This document shows, piece by piece, positions 1 through 4,937 of a stretch of DNA of 6,007 nucleotides (its first letter is position 1; every line of letters begins with the position of its first letter). The DNA is from JAULUH01 sp032111745 (lineage in GTDB: Bacteria; Chloroflexota; Anaerolineae; JAAEKA01). A model generated the notes under the pieces. That model did no database searches. It was not told where the DNA came from and saw nothing but the letters and a program-made list of their open reading frames with translations. Made by a program: the position numbers and the translations under genes. Location: the NCBI GenBank assembly GCA_032111745.1, contig JAULUH010000244.1, positions 1 to 6,007 of the forward strand, in the 5' to 3' direction.

Positions 1-360
1 GTCAGCCCCTGGCCCTGTGGCCAGCAGGGTTTCGTCCAGGCTGGCCTCCGGGTGATGACGGCGCTGGCGGTGAAAGTCATGGACCAGGTTGGCGGCGATC
101 CGGTAGAGCCAGGCGCTGAAGGAGGATGCCGGGCGGTGTTCGTTGAGGCGGAAGCGGCCGATGGCCTGGATGGTGCGCACAAAGAGCTCTTCGGTGAGAT
201 CGGCCGCGGAGTCGGGGTCGCCGACCCGGGCCAGGATGTAGCGGTAGATCCGATCGGCGTAGAGGTCGTACACGGCCTCCAGCGCCCCGGCATCGCCCTG
301 TTGGCAGCGGGGGAGCAGGGAGGTGATCACCTCATCGGCGATGACCGGGTCAGGTTTCAT
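1..360 (-). CDS. ECF-type RNA polymerase sigma factor (sigma-70 family), 5' part only
   Basis: The minus strand from 360 to the left edge reads as 120 open codons starting MKPDPVIADEV; the rest of the gene lies outside the window. Residues about 19-103 match sigma-70 region 2: a helix with YDLYADRIYRYILARVGDP, a core-binding stretch DLTEELFVRTIQAIGRF (55-70, region 2.2), then FSAWLYRIAANLVHDF with HRQRR (81-101, regions 2.3/2.4, which in this family contact the -10 element). Region 4, needed for -35 recognition, is not visible. The 5' end is well bounded: an in-frame TGA lies at 369-367, followed by GTG (366-364), AAG, then ATG (360-358), so translation begins at ATG or two codons earlier. 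The upstream GAGTGAAG is a weak ribosome site. The sigma factor would direct RNA polymerase to a specific regulon; no anti-sigma gene is visible. The family call is firm; the ECF subgroup is unknown. Confidence 0.9.
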   Translation of the reverse strand, partial: MKPDPVIADEVITSLLPRCQQGDAGALEAVYDLYADRIYRYILARVGDPDSAADLTEELFVRTIQAIGRFRLNEHRPASSFSAWLYRIAANLVHDFHRQRRHHPEASLDETLLATGPGAD

Positions 361-410
361 CTTCACTCAGATCAACGGAGAAGGGCCGGTGGGGATACGG
401 CCTGGTGCGG

Positions 411-466
411 GCAGATCCGTAGCAGGTGTGGTTCATCTCCCGAAACAAAACCCGGGACAGATCTGC
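411..466. promoter_or_regulatory. nested inverted repeat in the sigma factor leader
   Basis: An outer inverted repeat GCAGATC (411-417) / GATCTGC (460-466) encloses an inner one, TCCCG (438-442) / CGGGA (453-457), with a 10-nt A-rich loop on the plus strand. The arms are perfect but short, and one side has 20 unpaired bases. It could be an operator or a leader structure of the sigma factor gene; the function is unknown. The outer right arm overlaps the candidate -10 box, which would favour a DNA-level role if that promoter is real. Confidence 0.25.
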
Positions 467-493
467 TATCCTGTGCCGGCGATGAGAGCTCAA
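465..493 (-). promoter_or_regulatory. possible promoter for the sigma factor gene
   Basis: On the minus strand TTGAGC (493-488) and GATAGC (470-465) are separated by 17 nt, resembling weak -35 and -10 boxes (4/6 and 3/6 matches to the housekeeping consensus). They lie about 105 nt upstream of the sigma factor start. Such partial matches occur by chance, so this is only a candidate. I saw no convincing GGAAC-type ECF promoter that would suggest autoregulation. Confidence 0.22.
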
Positions 494-866
494 CCGAGTT
501 CACGATGAGATCTACGTGGTGACCATGAGCACATGAGCAAAGGATTGGCAGCCAGTGCATCGGGACCAGTATACCGAGATCACGAGCAACCTGGGGTCAT
601 GAACGACCAGGGCATGAACGGCGGTGCCGTGCAGGCCGGATTCCTGGATCACGAAGGCGCCAAGGCCAGGCGAACGCACGGAGCGCGAAGCACAAAATCC
701 GGAGCCGCGAAGCACGAAGCCGGGGCAGGGCGGGGACGGAGCCCATTTGTTCCAACTCATCACTCTTTGGCCTGCTATGCCCCACGCCCAGGGAGGGATA
801 GAGGTTCTGACGCAGCCAAGGGGGAGTGGCGAGGTATCGGGCAAGAGCCAGTTCTGGGGGGTGCCA

Positions 867-933
867 CGACCGGGGCGGCCACACGGTCCCGGAGGGAATA
901 GCATCACGGGAGGGACGGAGGGCACGCCCCTAC
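867..933 (+). repeat. GCACGCCCCTAC module, copy 1
   Basis: It begins CGACCGGGGCGGCC and ends GGGAGGGACGGAGGGC followed by ACGCCCCTAC. An internal insertion holds a small palindrome, TCCCGGAGGGA (887-897). Three other copies occur at 1040-1080, 1275-1324 (inverted) and 1491-1523. The core GGGCACGCCC can form a very short hairpin. Confidence 0.75.
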
Positions 934-1007
934 CAAGAGAACGGTACGGCGTATCCTTGCGATGCCGCATAGATGGTGAGACCGCCGAGCGAATGAGGTG
1001 GCCAGGC

Positions 1008-1199
1008 CGGGATTAGTTGGAACGGATGCCACGGAGGGGCGGCCATAGCATCCCGAGAGGGACGGAGGGCACGCCCCTACAAGCCCGCGAGTAGGGGTCA
1101 GAGGCCGCGCGGCACGAAGCCGCGAAAGGGCGGGGATATCATCCCGGTAGGGACGGAGACCCGGGCGGGGACGGAGCCCAGCCGTTCCAACTAATCCCG
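1008..1199. repeat. perfect 18-bp inverted repeat with 156-nt spacer
   Basis: CGGGATTAGTTGGAACGG at 1008-1025 is exactly reverse-complementary to CCGTTCCAACTAATCCCG at 1182-1199. The two arms belong to the direct and inverted copies of the GATTAGTTGG block. A related direct block, CATTAGTTGGCACGG, is at 1603-1617, and a diverged inverted-orientation one, GTTCCAACTCATC, at 749-761. Confidence 0.85.
1040..1080 (+). repeat. GCACGCCCCTAC module, copy 2
   Basis: The 41-nt block from CGGCCATAGCATCCC to ACGCCCCTAC matches the inverted block at 1275-1315 at 38 of 41 positions when that one is reverse-complemented. Together they form a long, spaced inverted repeat. Confidence 0.8.
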
Positions 1200-1274
1200 C
1201 CCGGGCCAAACTGATCATCGGGACGGCCCGCCATCCACACGATAATTGCATGGATGCGTGATACCCATCCCATC

Positions 1275-1324
1275 GTAGGGGCGTGCCCTTCGTCCCTCCC
1301 GGGATGCTATAGCCGCCCCGGTCG
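1275..1324 (-). repeat. GCACGCCCCTAC module, copy 3, inverted
   Basis: On the plus strand it reads GTAGGGGCGTGCCC to GCCGCCCCGGTCG. Its reverse complement starts CGACCGGGGCGGC, the same left edge as copies 1 and 4, so the left border is shared by three copies. It is followed on the minus strand, after 78 nt, by GATTAGTTGG (1196-1187), as in the direct copies. Confidence 0.8.
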
Positions 1325-1490
1325 TTCCTTACCCGCGCCTGGGCCATGATCCAAGACCCTTCGGGATGGTCGGGCGTGTTGGCCGCTGCCCAACCTACGA
1401 TAGCTACGTTCATGCGTTGTGATGGGGGTACTAGCGCAGCCAGGGGTGGGTGGCCTGATGATGGGTCGCAGTCGCAACGCGGTGGCCGAA

Positions 1491-1523
1491 CGACCGGGGC
1501 GGCCGCGGAGGGCACGCCCCTAC
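1491..1523 (+). repeat. GCACGCCCCTAC module, copy 4, internally deleted
   Basis: CGACCGGGGCGGCC is joined directly to GCGGAGGGCACGCCCCTAC, so the middle segment (ATAGCATCCCGGGAGG-like in the other copies) is missing. Both borders are intact. Confidence 0.75.
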
Positions 1524-1651
1524 AAAGCGATAGGTACGGGGCAAGGATGGCATTTCGGTATGGACGGTATGCCACGCCGACAAGAGGATGGACCCGAGGC
1601 AGCATTAGTTGGCACGGATGGCGCCTGTGCCCGCCCCTACGAGCCCTCGAG

Positions 1652-1786
1652 CAGGGGCGGCGCGGCGCGAAGCGGCGAGGAGGGCCAGGGGCCGCACGGC
1701 GCGAAGCGGCGAGGAGGGCCAGGGGCCGCACGGCGCGAAGCCGCGAGTAGGGCCAGGGGCCGCACGGCGCGAAGCCGCGAAAGGGC
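1652..1786 (+). repeat. 34-bp tandem repeat, four copies
   Basis: Units start at 1652, 1686, 1720 and 1754 (period 34; the last is 33 nt). Each begins CAGGGGCCGCACGGCGCGAA (first unit CAGGGGCGGCGCGGCGCGAA) and ends in AGGGC. Units 1-2 carry AGCGGCGAGGAGGGC and unit 3 AGCCGCGAGTAGGGC. Single diverged relatives occur at about 1098-1130 and 667-725. There are no unique spacers between units, so this is not a CRISPR array. The period is 3n+1, so any translation changes frame in each unit. Confidence 0.92.
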
Positions 1787-2038
1787 AGGGACGGAGCCCC
1801 GCACCCTACGAGGGGCTGGGGGTCCTGGCGCAGCCAAGGGGTGGGTGGAGGGGTACGGGGCACAGGCCATAGCACGCGGGTGCCAGGACTGGGCGGGGAC
1901 GGAGCCCCGCACCCTACGAGGGGCTGGGGGTTTGGGCGCAGCCAAGGGGTGGGTGGTGAGGTACGGGGCACAGGACAATTCAGGGGGTGCCAGGACTGGG
2001 CGGGGACGGAGCCCCGCACCCTACGAGGGGCTGGGGGT
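1783..2038 (+). repeat. 107/108-bp tandem repeat, two full units and a third partial
   Basis: Units start at 1783, 1891 and 1998 with GGGCRGGGACGGAGCCCC and run through GCACCCTACGAGGGGCTGG, GCGCAGCCAAGGGGTGGGTG and GGTGCCAGGACT. The two full units are roughly 90% identical by eye. AGCCCC and GGGGCT within each unit can pair over an 11-nt loop. In the third unit the CCTACG segment is itself expanded into the 19-bp array. Confidence 0.88.
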
Positions 2039-2095
2039 CCTACGAGGGGCTGGGGGTCCTACGAGGGGCTGGGGGTCCTACGAGGGGCTGGGGGT
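2020..2095 (+). repeat. 19-bp G-rich tandem repeat, four perfect copies
   Basis: The unit CCTACGAGGGGCTGGGGGT starts at 2020, 2039, 2058 and 2077 with no mismatches. The same 19-mer occurs once in each upstream 107/108-bp unit (1805-1823 and 1913-1931). This shows the local expansion arose after the larger unit existed. The four copies give eight runs of four or five G on the plus strand, a possible G-quadruplex substrate. Confidence 0.95.
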
Positions 2096-2175
2096 CCTGG
2101 CGCAGCCAAGGGCGGGTGGCATGGTGCTGGGACGCAGCCCAAACGCAGGTAGGGAACGACTGGGCGGGGGCGGGG

Positions 2176-2829
2176 TCACCAGAGGGTGATGCGGCGCTCG
2201 GTGCCCTGGCGCAGGCGGCGGAGGTTGGGCTGCAGGGTGACGATCATGGCCACGGTGACCATGACGGCGAAGACGATGTTCCAGGGGCTGGTGAGGTCCG
2301 GGCGCAGGAGCCACAGCAGGATGCTGAAGACCACGCCGGCCACCCCTACGGTGAGGGTGCCGAGGGAGGCGAAGCGGCTGAAGGCAATGACGTAGAGGGC
2401 GATGAGCAGGCTGGGAATGCCGACGATGGGATTGAGGACGATCTGGGTGACGGCGGCGGTGCCGCCGCCGGCCCCGCCCCGGAAGCGCAGGAAGACGGGC
2501 CAGATGTGGCCATAGACGGCGCCGATGCCGGCGAGGGCGGCCACGGCAGGGTCCGGCTCCAGGAGCCAGCGAGCGATAAGCACGGCGGCGACGCCCTTGG
2601 CGGCGTCGGCCACCAGGGTAAGGGCGGCGGGCAGCAGCTTGCCCGAGGCGCGCCAGACATTGGTGGCGCCGGTGCGGCCGCTCTCGTGCTGCCGCACGTC
2701 GATGCCCCATAGGCGGCCGAAGAGAAAGCCGAAGGGAATCGCACCCAGCAGGTAGCCCAGCAGGGCGGCCGCGGTGAGGTTCAGGAGCATGGCGCCGGGT
2801 TCGCTGGGCATTTGCAGGGTCCAGGGCAT
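2176..2829 (-). CDS. plsY: glycerol-3-phosphate acyltransferase PlsY
   Basis: This 217-aa membrane protein belongs to the PlsY family, which moves an acyl group from acyl-phosphate to glycerol-3-phosphate to make lysophosphatidic acid at the inner membrane. Several hydrophobic segments are visible (about 15-42, 67-90, 95-113, 130-150, 155-175, 184-200). The three family motifs can be placed: IDVRQHESGRTGATN (43-57), GHIWPVFLRFRGGAGGGT (107-124) and FSRFASLGT (150-158). Motif 1 has Arg where many PlsY have Asn, and motif 2 has GGAGGGT where GGKGVAT is typical, so the usual lysine is absent. The start at 2829 has GGAG eight nt upstream (2841-2838). Met14 (2790) would put the start directly before the first membrane helix but lacks a ribosome site. 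It follows glyA by 24 nt in the same operon. Its stop abuts the repeat mosaic and no terminator is visible. Confidence 0.88.
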   Translation of the reverse strand: MPWTLQMPSEPGAMLLNLTAAALLGYLLGAIPFGFLFGRLWGIDVRQHESGRTGATNVWRASGKLLPAALTLVADAAKGVAAVLIARWLLEPDPAVAALAGIGAVYGHIWPVFLRFRGGAGGGTAAVTQIVLNPIVGIPSLLIALYVIAFSRFASLGTLTVGVAGVVFSILLWLLRPDLTSPWNIVFAVMVTVAMIVTLQPNLRRLRQGTERRITLW

Positions 2830-2837
2830 GGTCGGGG

Positions 2838-2841
2838 CTCC
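2838..2841 (-). promoter_or_regulatory. ribosome binding site of plsY
   Basis: GGAG on the minus strand, eight nt before the ATG at 2829. It lies in the 24-nt gap after the glyA stop and favours this start over Met7 and Met14. Confidence 0.6.
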
Positions 2842-2853
2842 GTGATCAGGTGG

Positions 2854-4155
2854 TCAGGCAGGCACCGGGAAGCCGGCGCAGAGGCGCCGCACTTCGTCGC
2901 GGATGCGATGTTGCAGGGGCTCGTCGTCCACGTCACGGACGATCTCGCCGATCCAGGCGGCCACCTGGCGCATCTCGGCGGGGCCCATGCCGCGGGTGGT
3001 AGCGGCAGGAGTGCCCAGGCGGATGCCGCTGGTGATGCCTGGCTTCTCGGGATCGTAGGGGATCATGTTCTTGTTGCTGTGGAGGCCGGCATGGTCCAGG
3101 GCCTCCTCGGCGGCCTTGCCGGTGACGCGGGCGGGCCGCAGGTCGACCAGGACCAGGTGGTTGTCGGTGCCGCCGCTGACCAGGCGCAGGCCCTCGTCCT
3201 CCAGGCCGCGGGCCAGGGCCTGGGCATTGTCGAGGATGCGCTGGCTGTAGGCGACGAACTCGGGCCGGAGGGCCTCGCCGAAGGCCACGGCCTTGGCGGC
3301 GATGACGTGCATCAGGGGGCCGCCCTGGATGCCGGGAAAGACGGCGCTGTCGATGCGTTTGGCCAGCTCTGCGGAGCTGAGGATCAGCCCGCCGCGCGGG
3401 CCGCGCAGGGTTTTGTGGGTGGTGGTGGTGACCACATCGCAATAGGGCACGGGATCCGGGTGCAGGCGGGCGGCGATCAGACCGGCGACGTGGGCCATGT
3501 CCATCATGAGGCGGGCGCCGGCCTGGTCGGCGATATAACGCAGCCGGGGATAATCGAACCAGCGGGGATAGGCGCTGGCGCCGGCGACGATCAGCCTGGG
3601 CCGGTGCTCGGCGGCCAGGGCAGCCAGCTCATCGTAGTCGATGCGCTCGGTCTCGGGGTGGACGCCGTAGTGGGCGAAATCATAGAGCTTGCCGCTGAAG
3701 TTGAAGGTGGCTCCGTGGGTGAGGTGGCCGCCGTGGGCCAGCTTGAGGGCCAGGACCTTGTCGCCGGGATCCAGCATGGCGAGATAGGCGGCGGCGTTGG
3801 CCTGGGCGCCGGAGTGGGGCTGCACATTGGCGTGGGCGGCGCCAAATAGGGCTTTGGCCCGGCTGAGGGCCAGCTCCTCGGCCACGTCGACGTAGACGCA
3901 ACCGCCGTAATAGCGGCGGCCGGGATAGCCTTCAGCGTACTTGTTGGTCAGCACAGAGCCCAGGGCGGCCAGCACGGCCGGGCTGACGTAATTCTCGGAG
4001 GCGATCATCTCGATGCCCTCGTTTTGCCGGCGCCGCTCGGCCTCGATGGCAGCAAAGAGCTCTGGGTCCTGCTGGCGCAGGGTGCCGCGGGGGTCGGGCG
4101 TGGCATCCCACGCCGCCGGGGTCACGATCGCATGACCATCGGTATGCAAGGTCAT
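2854..4155 (-). CDS. glyA: serine hydroxymethyltransferase
   Basis: This is a complete 433-aa, cytosolic PLP enzyme that interconverts serine plus tetrahydrofolate with glycine plus 5,10-methylene-tetrahydrofolate, the main source of one-carbon units. Visible signatures are IASENYVSP (51-59), NKYAEGYPGRRYYGG (71-85), LAHGGHLTHG (139-148), the PLP-contacting MDMAH (Asp219, His222), the Schiff-base lysine Lys248 in TTTTHKTLRGPRGG, NKNMIPYDPEKP (361-372) and SGIRLGTPA with Arg379. All key residues are present. The protein is about 15-20 residues longer than common bacterial forms because of a leading segment before LRQQDPELF. That start is nevertheless supported by AGGAGG nine nt upstream and by the ATGA overlap with the rlmB stop, which suggests translational coupling. 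Function is secure. Confidence 0.97.
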   Translation of the reverse strand: MTLHTDGHAIVTPAAWDATPDPRGTLRQQDPELFAAIEAERRRQNEGIEMIASENYVSPAVLAALGSVLTNKYAEGYPGRRYYGGCVYVDVAEELALSRAKALFGAAHANVQPHSGAQANAAAYLAMLDPGDKVLALKLAHGGHLTHGATFNFSGKLYDFAHYGVHPETERIDYDELAALAAEHRPRLIVAGASAYPRWFDYPRLRYIADQAGARLMMDMAHVAGLIAARLHPDPVPYCDVVTTTTHKTLRGPRGGLILSSAELAKRIDSAVFPGIQGGPLMHVIAAKAVAFGEALRPEFVAYSQRILDNAQALARGLEDEGLRLVSGGTDNHLVLVDLRPARVTGKAAEEALDHAGLHSNKNMIPYDPEKPGITSGIRLGTPAATTRGMGPAEMRQVAAWIGEIVRDVDDEPLQHRIRDEVRRLCAGFPVPA

Positions 4156-4910
4156 TCCCTTTTGCCTCCTGATCTACTTTGACGGGCTGCCACCAGCACC
4201 ACCGAGCCAGCCACAGCGGCATTGAGAGATGCCACCTGGCCGGCCATGGGGATGCGCACGAGCCAATCGCAACGCTCGCGCACCAGCTGGCTCAGCCCCT
4301 TATGTTCGTTACCTACCACGATCACCAGCGGGCCACTGAGGTCGCTGCGGGCCAGGTCCTGGGCCTCGGGCCGATCCTCCAGGCCGGCGATCCAGAGCTT
4401 CTGCCGCTTCAGCTGCTCCTCCGTCTGGGCCAGGTTGACCACCCGGGCCACGTGCAGGTGCTCGACGGCGCCGGAGGACGCATTGGACACAGAGGGCAGG
4501 ATGCCCGCGGCGCGGCGCTCCGGGATGATCACGCCGTGTACACCCATGGCCTCGGCCGTACGCAAGAGCGTGCCCAGGTTCTGCGGATCCTCCAGGTGAT
4601 CCAGCATGAGCAGCAAGGGTGGCTCGCCCTGCGCCGCGGCCAGCTGCAGGCATTGCTCGACGGTGCCATAGGGGTAGGTGCTGGCTTCCAGGGCTACGCC
4701 CTGATGGTTCACGTCGGGCAGCATGCGGTTGAACTGCACCTTATCGACGCGCTGGACAGGGCAGCCGGCCTGGGCGGCCAGCTGTTGCAGCTGCGCGATC
4801 AGGCCGCCTTCCTGCACCCCGGTGGCCAGGTTGAGCGTATAGAAGCGACGGCGACCGGCGCGCAGGGCCTCATGGACTGCGTGCCGGCCGTAAAGAATCT
4901 CGATGGCCAC
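4152..4910 (-). CDS. rlmB: 23S rRNA 2'-O-ribose methyltransferase of the RlmB/TrmH (SPOUT) family
   Basis: A complete 252-aa protein. RlmB-type enzymes use S-adenosylmethionine to methylate the 2'-OH of a guanosine in the 23S rRNA peptidyl-transferase region. Residues about 4-77 (ILYGRHAVHEAL to NHQGVALEA) form the L30e-like substrate-binding domain. The SPOUT domain follows, with motif 1 DPQNLGTLLRTAEAMGV (108-124, Asn111 and Arg117), motif 2 VVGNEHKGL (198-206) and motif 3 IPMAGQVASLNAAVAG (220-235), which makes the knotted cofactor site. The start is GTG at 4910: no in-frame ATG lies between it and the cysS stop, and GAGG sits four nt upstream. The C-terminus, SRSGGKRE, is basic. It lies 27 nt after cysS and overlaps glyA by 4 nt. 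SPOUT paralogues are hard to separate by sequence, so the exact target nucleotide is inferred; a tRNA target is possible but less likely. Confidence 0.88.
   Translation of the reverse strand: MAIEILYGRHAVHEALRAGRRRFYTLNLATGVQEGGLIAQLQQLAAQAGCPVQRVDKVQFNRMLPDVNHQGVALEASTYPYGTVEQCLQLAAAQGEPPLLLMLDHLEDPQNLGTLLRTAEAMGVHGVIIPERRAAGILPSVSNASSGAVEHLHVARVVNLAQTEEQLKRQKLWIAGLEDRPEAQDLARSDLSGPLVIVVGNEHKGLSQLVRERCDWLVRIPMAGQVASLNAAVAGSVVLVAARQSRSGGKRE
4165..4170 (-). promoter_or_regulatory. strong ribosome binding site of glyA inside rlmB
   Basis: A full AGGAGG lies on the minus strand nine nt before the glyA ATG, within the last codons of rlmB. It decides in favour of the longer GlyA N-terminus and indicates efficient initiation in addition to coupling. 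Confidence 0.85.
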
Positions 4911-4937
4911 GGTGCCTCGCTGAATGATCCCGGCAGG

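Larger units (their letters stand above)
361..802. other. intergenic stretch upstream of the sigma factor gene
   Basis: No open frame here resembles a known protein, and the frames present are short and overlap one another on both strands. Positions 361-600 look like ordinary intergenic sequence of lower G bias. From about 655 the repeat vocabulary of the neighbouring mosaic begins: GCGCGAAGC and CCGCGAAGC at 683-710, GGGCGGGGACGGAGCCCA at 729-746, and GTTCCAACTCATC at 749-761. The last two occur in the same order and nearly the same spacing at 1164-1196, so 700-761 is a degenerate copy of the module at 1115-1196. Confidence 0.6.
803..1136. repeat. composite repeat copy A
   Basis: In order: CGCAGCC module (803-866), CGACCGGGGCGGCC (867-880) leading to GCACGCCCCTAC (922-933), a 77-nt spacer, GATTAGTTGG (1011-1020), a second GCACGCCCCTAC block (1040-1080) followed by AAGCCCGCGAGTAGGGG, and a single 34-bp-type unit (about 1098-1130). 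Copy B at 1426-1786 has the same order. The copies are well diverged in the spacers and better conserved in the blocks, which points to an old duplication or to independent insertions of one element. Confidence 0.65.
1426..1786. repeat. composite repeat copy B, with the 34-bp unit expanded
   Basis: Same module order as copy A: CGCAGCC module (1426-1490), CGACCGGGGCGGCC directly joined to GCGGAGGGCACGCCCCTAC (1491-1523), a 79-nt spacer, CATTAGTTGG (1603-1612), then GCCCCTACGAGCCCTCGAG (1634-1652) and the 34-bp unit. Compared with copy A it lacks the internal part of the GCACGCCCCTAC module, and its 34-bp unit is amplified to four tandem copies. Confidence 0.65.
803..2170 (+). repeat. CGCAGCC module, five dispersed copies
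   Basis: Copies begin near 803, 1426, 1821, 1930 and 2095. The pattern is a TCCTGG-like start, then CGCAGCCAAGGGGTGGGTGG, about 40 variable nt often including GGTACGGGGCA, then a GACTGGGCGGGG or GACCGGGGCGG end. The copies at 1821 and 1930 are closest to each other; those at 803 and 1426 lead into the GCACGCCCCTAC module; the last ends against plsY. Confidence 0.75.
803..2175. repeat. nested repeat mosaic filling the gap between plsY and the sigma factor gene
   Basis: This stretch is built almost wholly from a few recurring modules, listed separately: CGCAGCC modules, GCACGCCCCTAC modules, GATTAGTTGG blocks, 34-bp units, 107/108-bp units and 19-bp units. The plus strand is strongly G-rich over long runs. 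Open frames of 256 aa (plus, 1419-2189) and 371 aa (minus, 904-2019) cross it, but their translations are low-complexity Ala/Gly/Arg/Pro repeats that change frame from unit to unit. The right end runs into the plsY stop codon: the last module, GGGCGGGGGCGGGG, occupies 2162-2175 and the stop is at 2176-2178. No transposase, integrase, tRNA or rRNA is visible. The array could be a family of dispersed intergenic repeats, perhaps amplified by slippage and recombination; that origin is inferred. Confidence 0.85.

Noticed and set aside
52..522. 156-codon plus-strand open frame
   Set aside because: Its left two-thirds is antisense to the sigma factor region 2, which is a clear match on the minus strand.
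1652..1786. CRISPR array
   Set aside because: The units are contiguous 34-bp tandem copies without unique spacers, and no cas gene is present.
904..2019. 371-codon open frame on the minus strand
   Set aside because: It lies wholly in the repeat mosaic, has Pro/Arg/Ala-rich low-complexity translation, and crosses 34- and 107/108-bp units, some not multiples of three, so repeats appear in changing frames. No recognisable domain or ribosome site.
803..2175. Insertion sequence or transposon with its own transposase
   Set aside because: No transposase-like frame, no clear matching terminal inverted repeats at the outer borders, and no target duplication could be seen. A non-autonomous element remains possible and is reported as a finding.
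2120..2175. Intrinsic terminator after plsY
   Set aside because: Only a 4-bp TGGG/CCCA pairing is visible near 2129-2138, and the minus strand has no T-run after it.
361..2175. tRNA, rRNA or known riboswitch in the gap
   Set aside because: No cloverleaf with a TTCGA-type arm, rRNA core sequence or recognisable riboswitch core was found by eye on either strand.
1419..2189. 256-codon open frame on the plus strand, and the overlapping 241-codon frame at 1987-2712
   Set aside because: Same reasons: G-rich repeats give stop-free frames in all phases, and the right part runs antisense through plsY. No coding signature.
2812..3849. 345-codon plus-strand open frame
   Set aside because: Antisense to glyA, whose product is unmistakable. 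The Gly/Val/Ala/Asp-rich translation is the usual mirror of GC-rich coding sequence.
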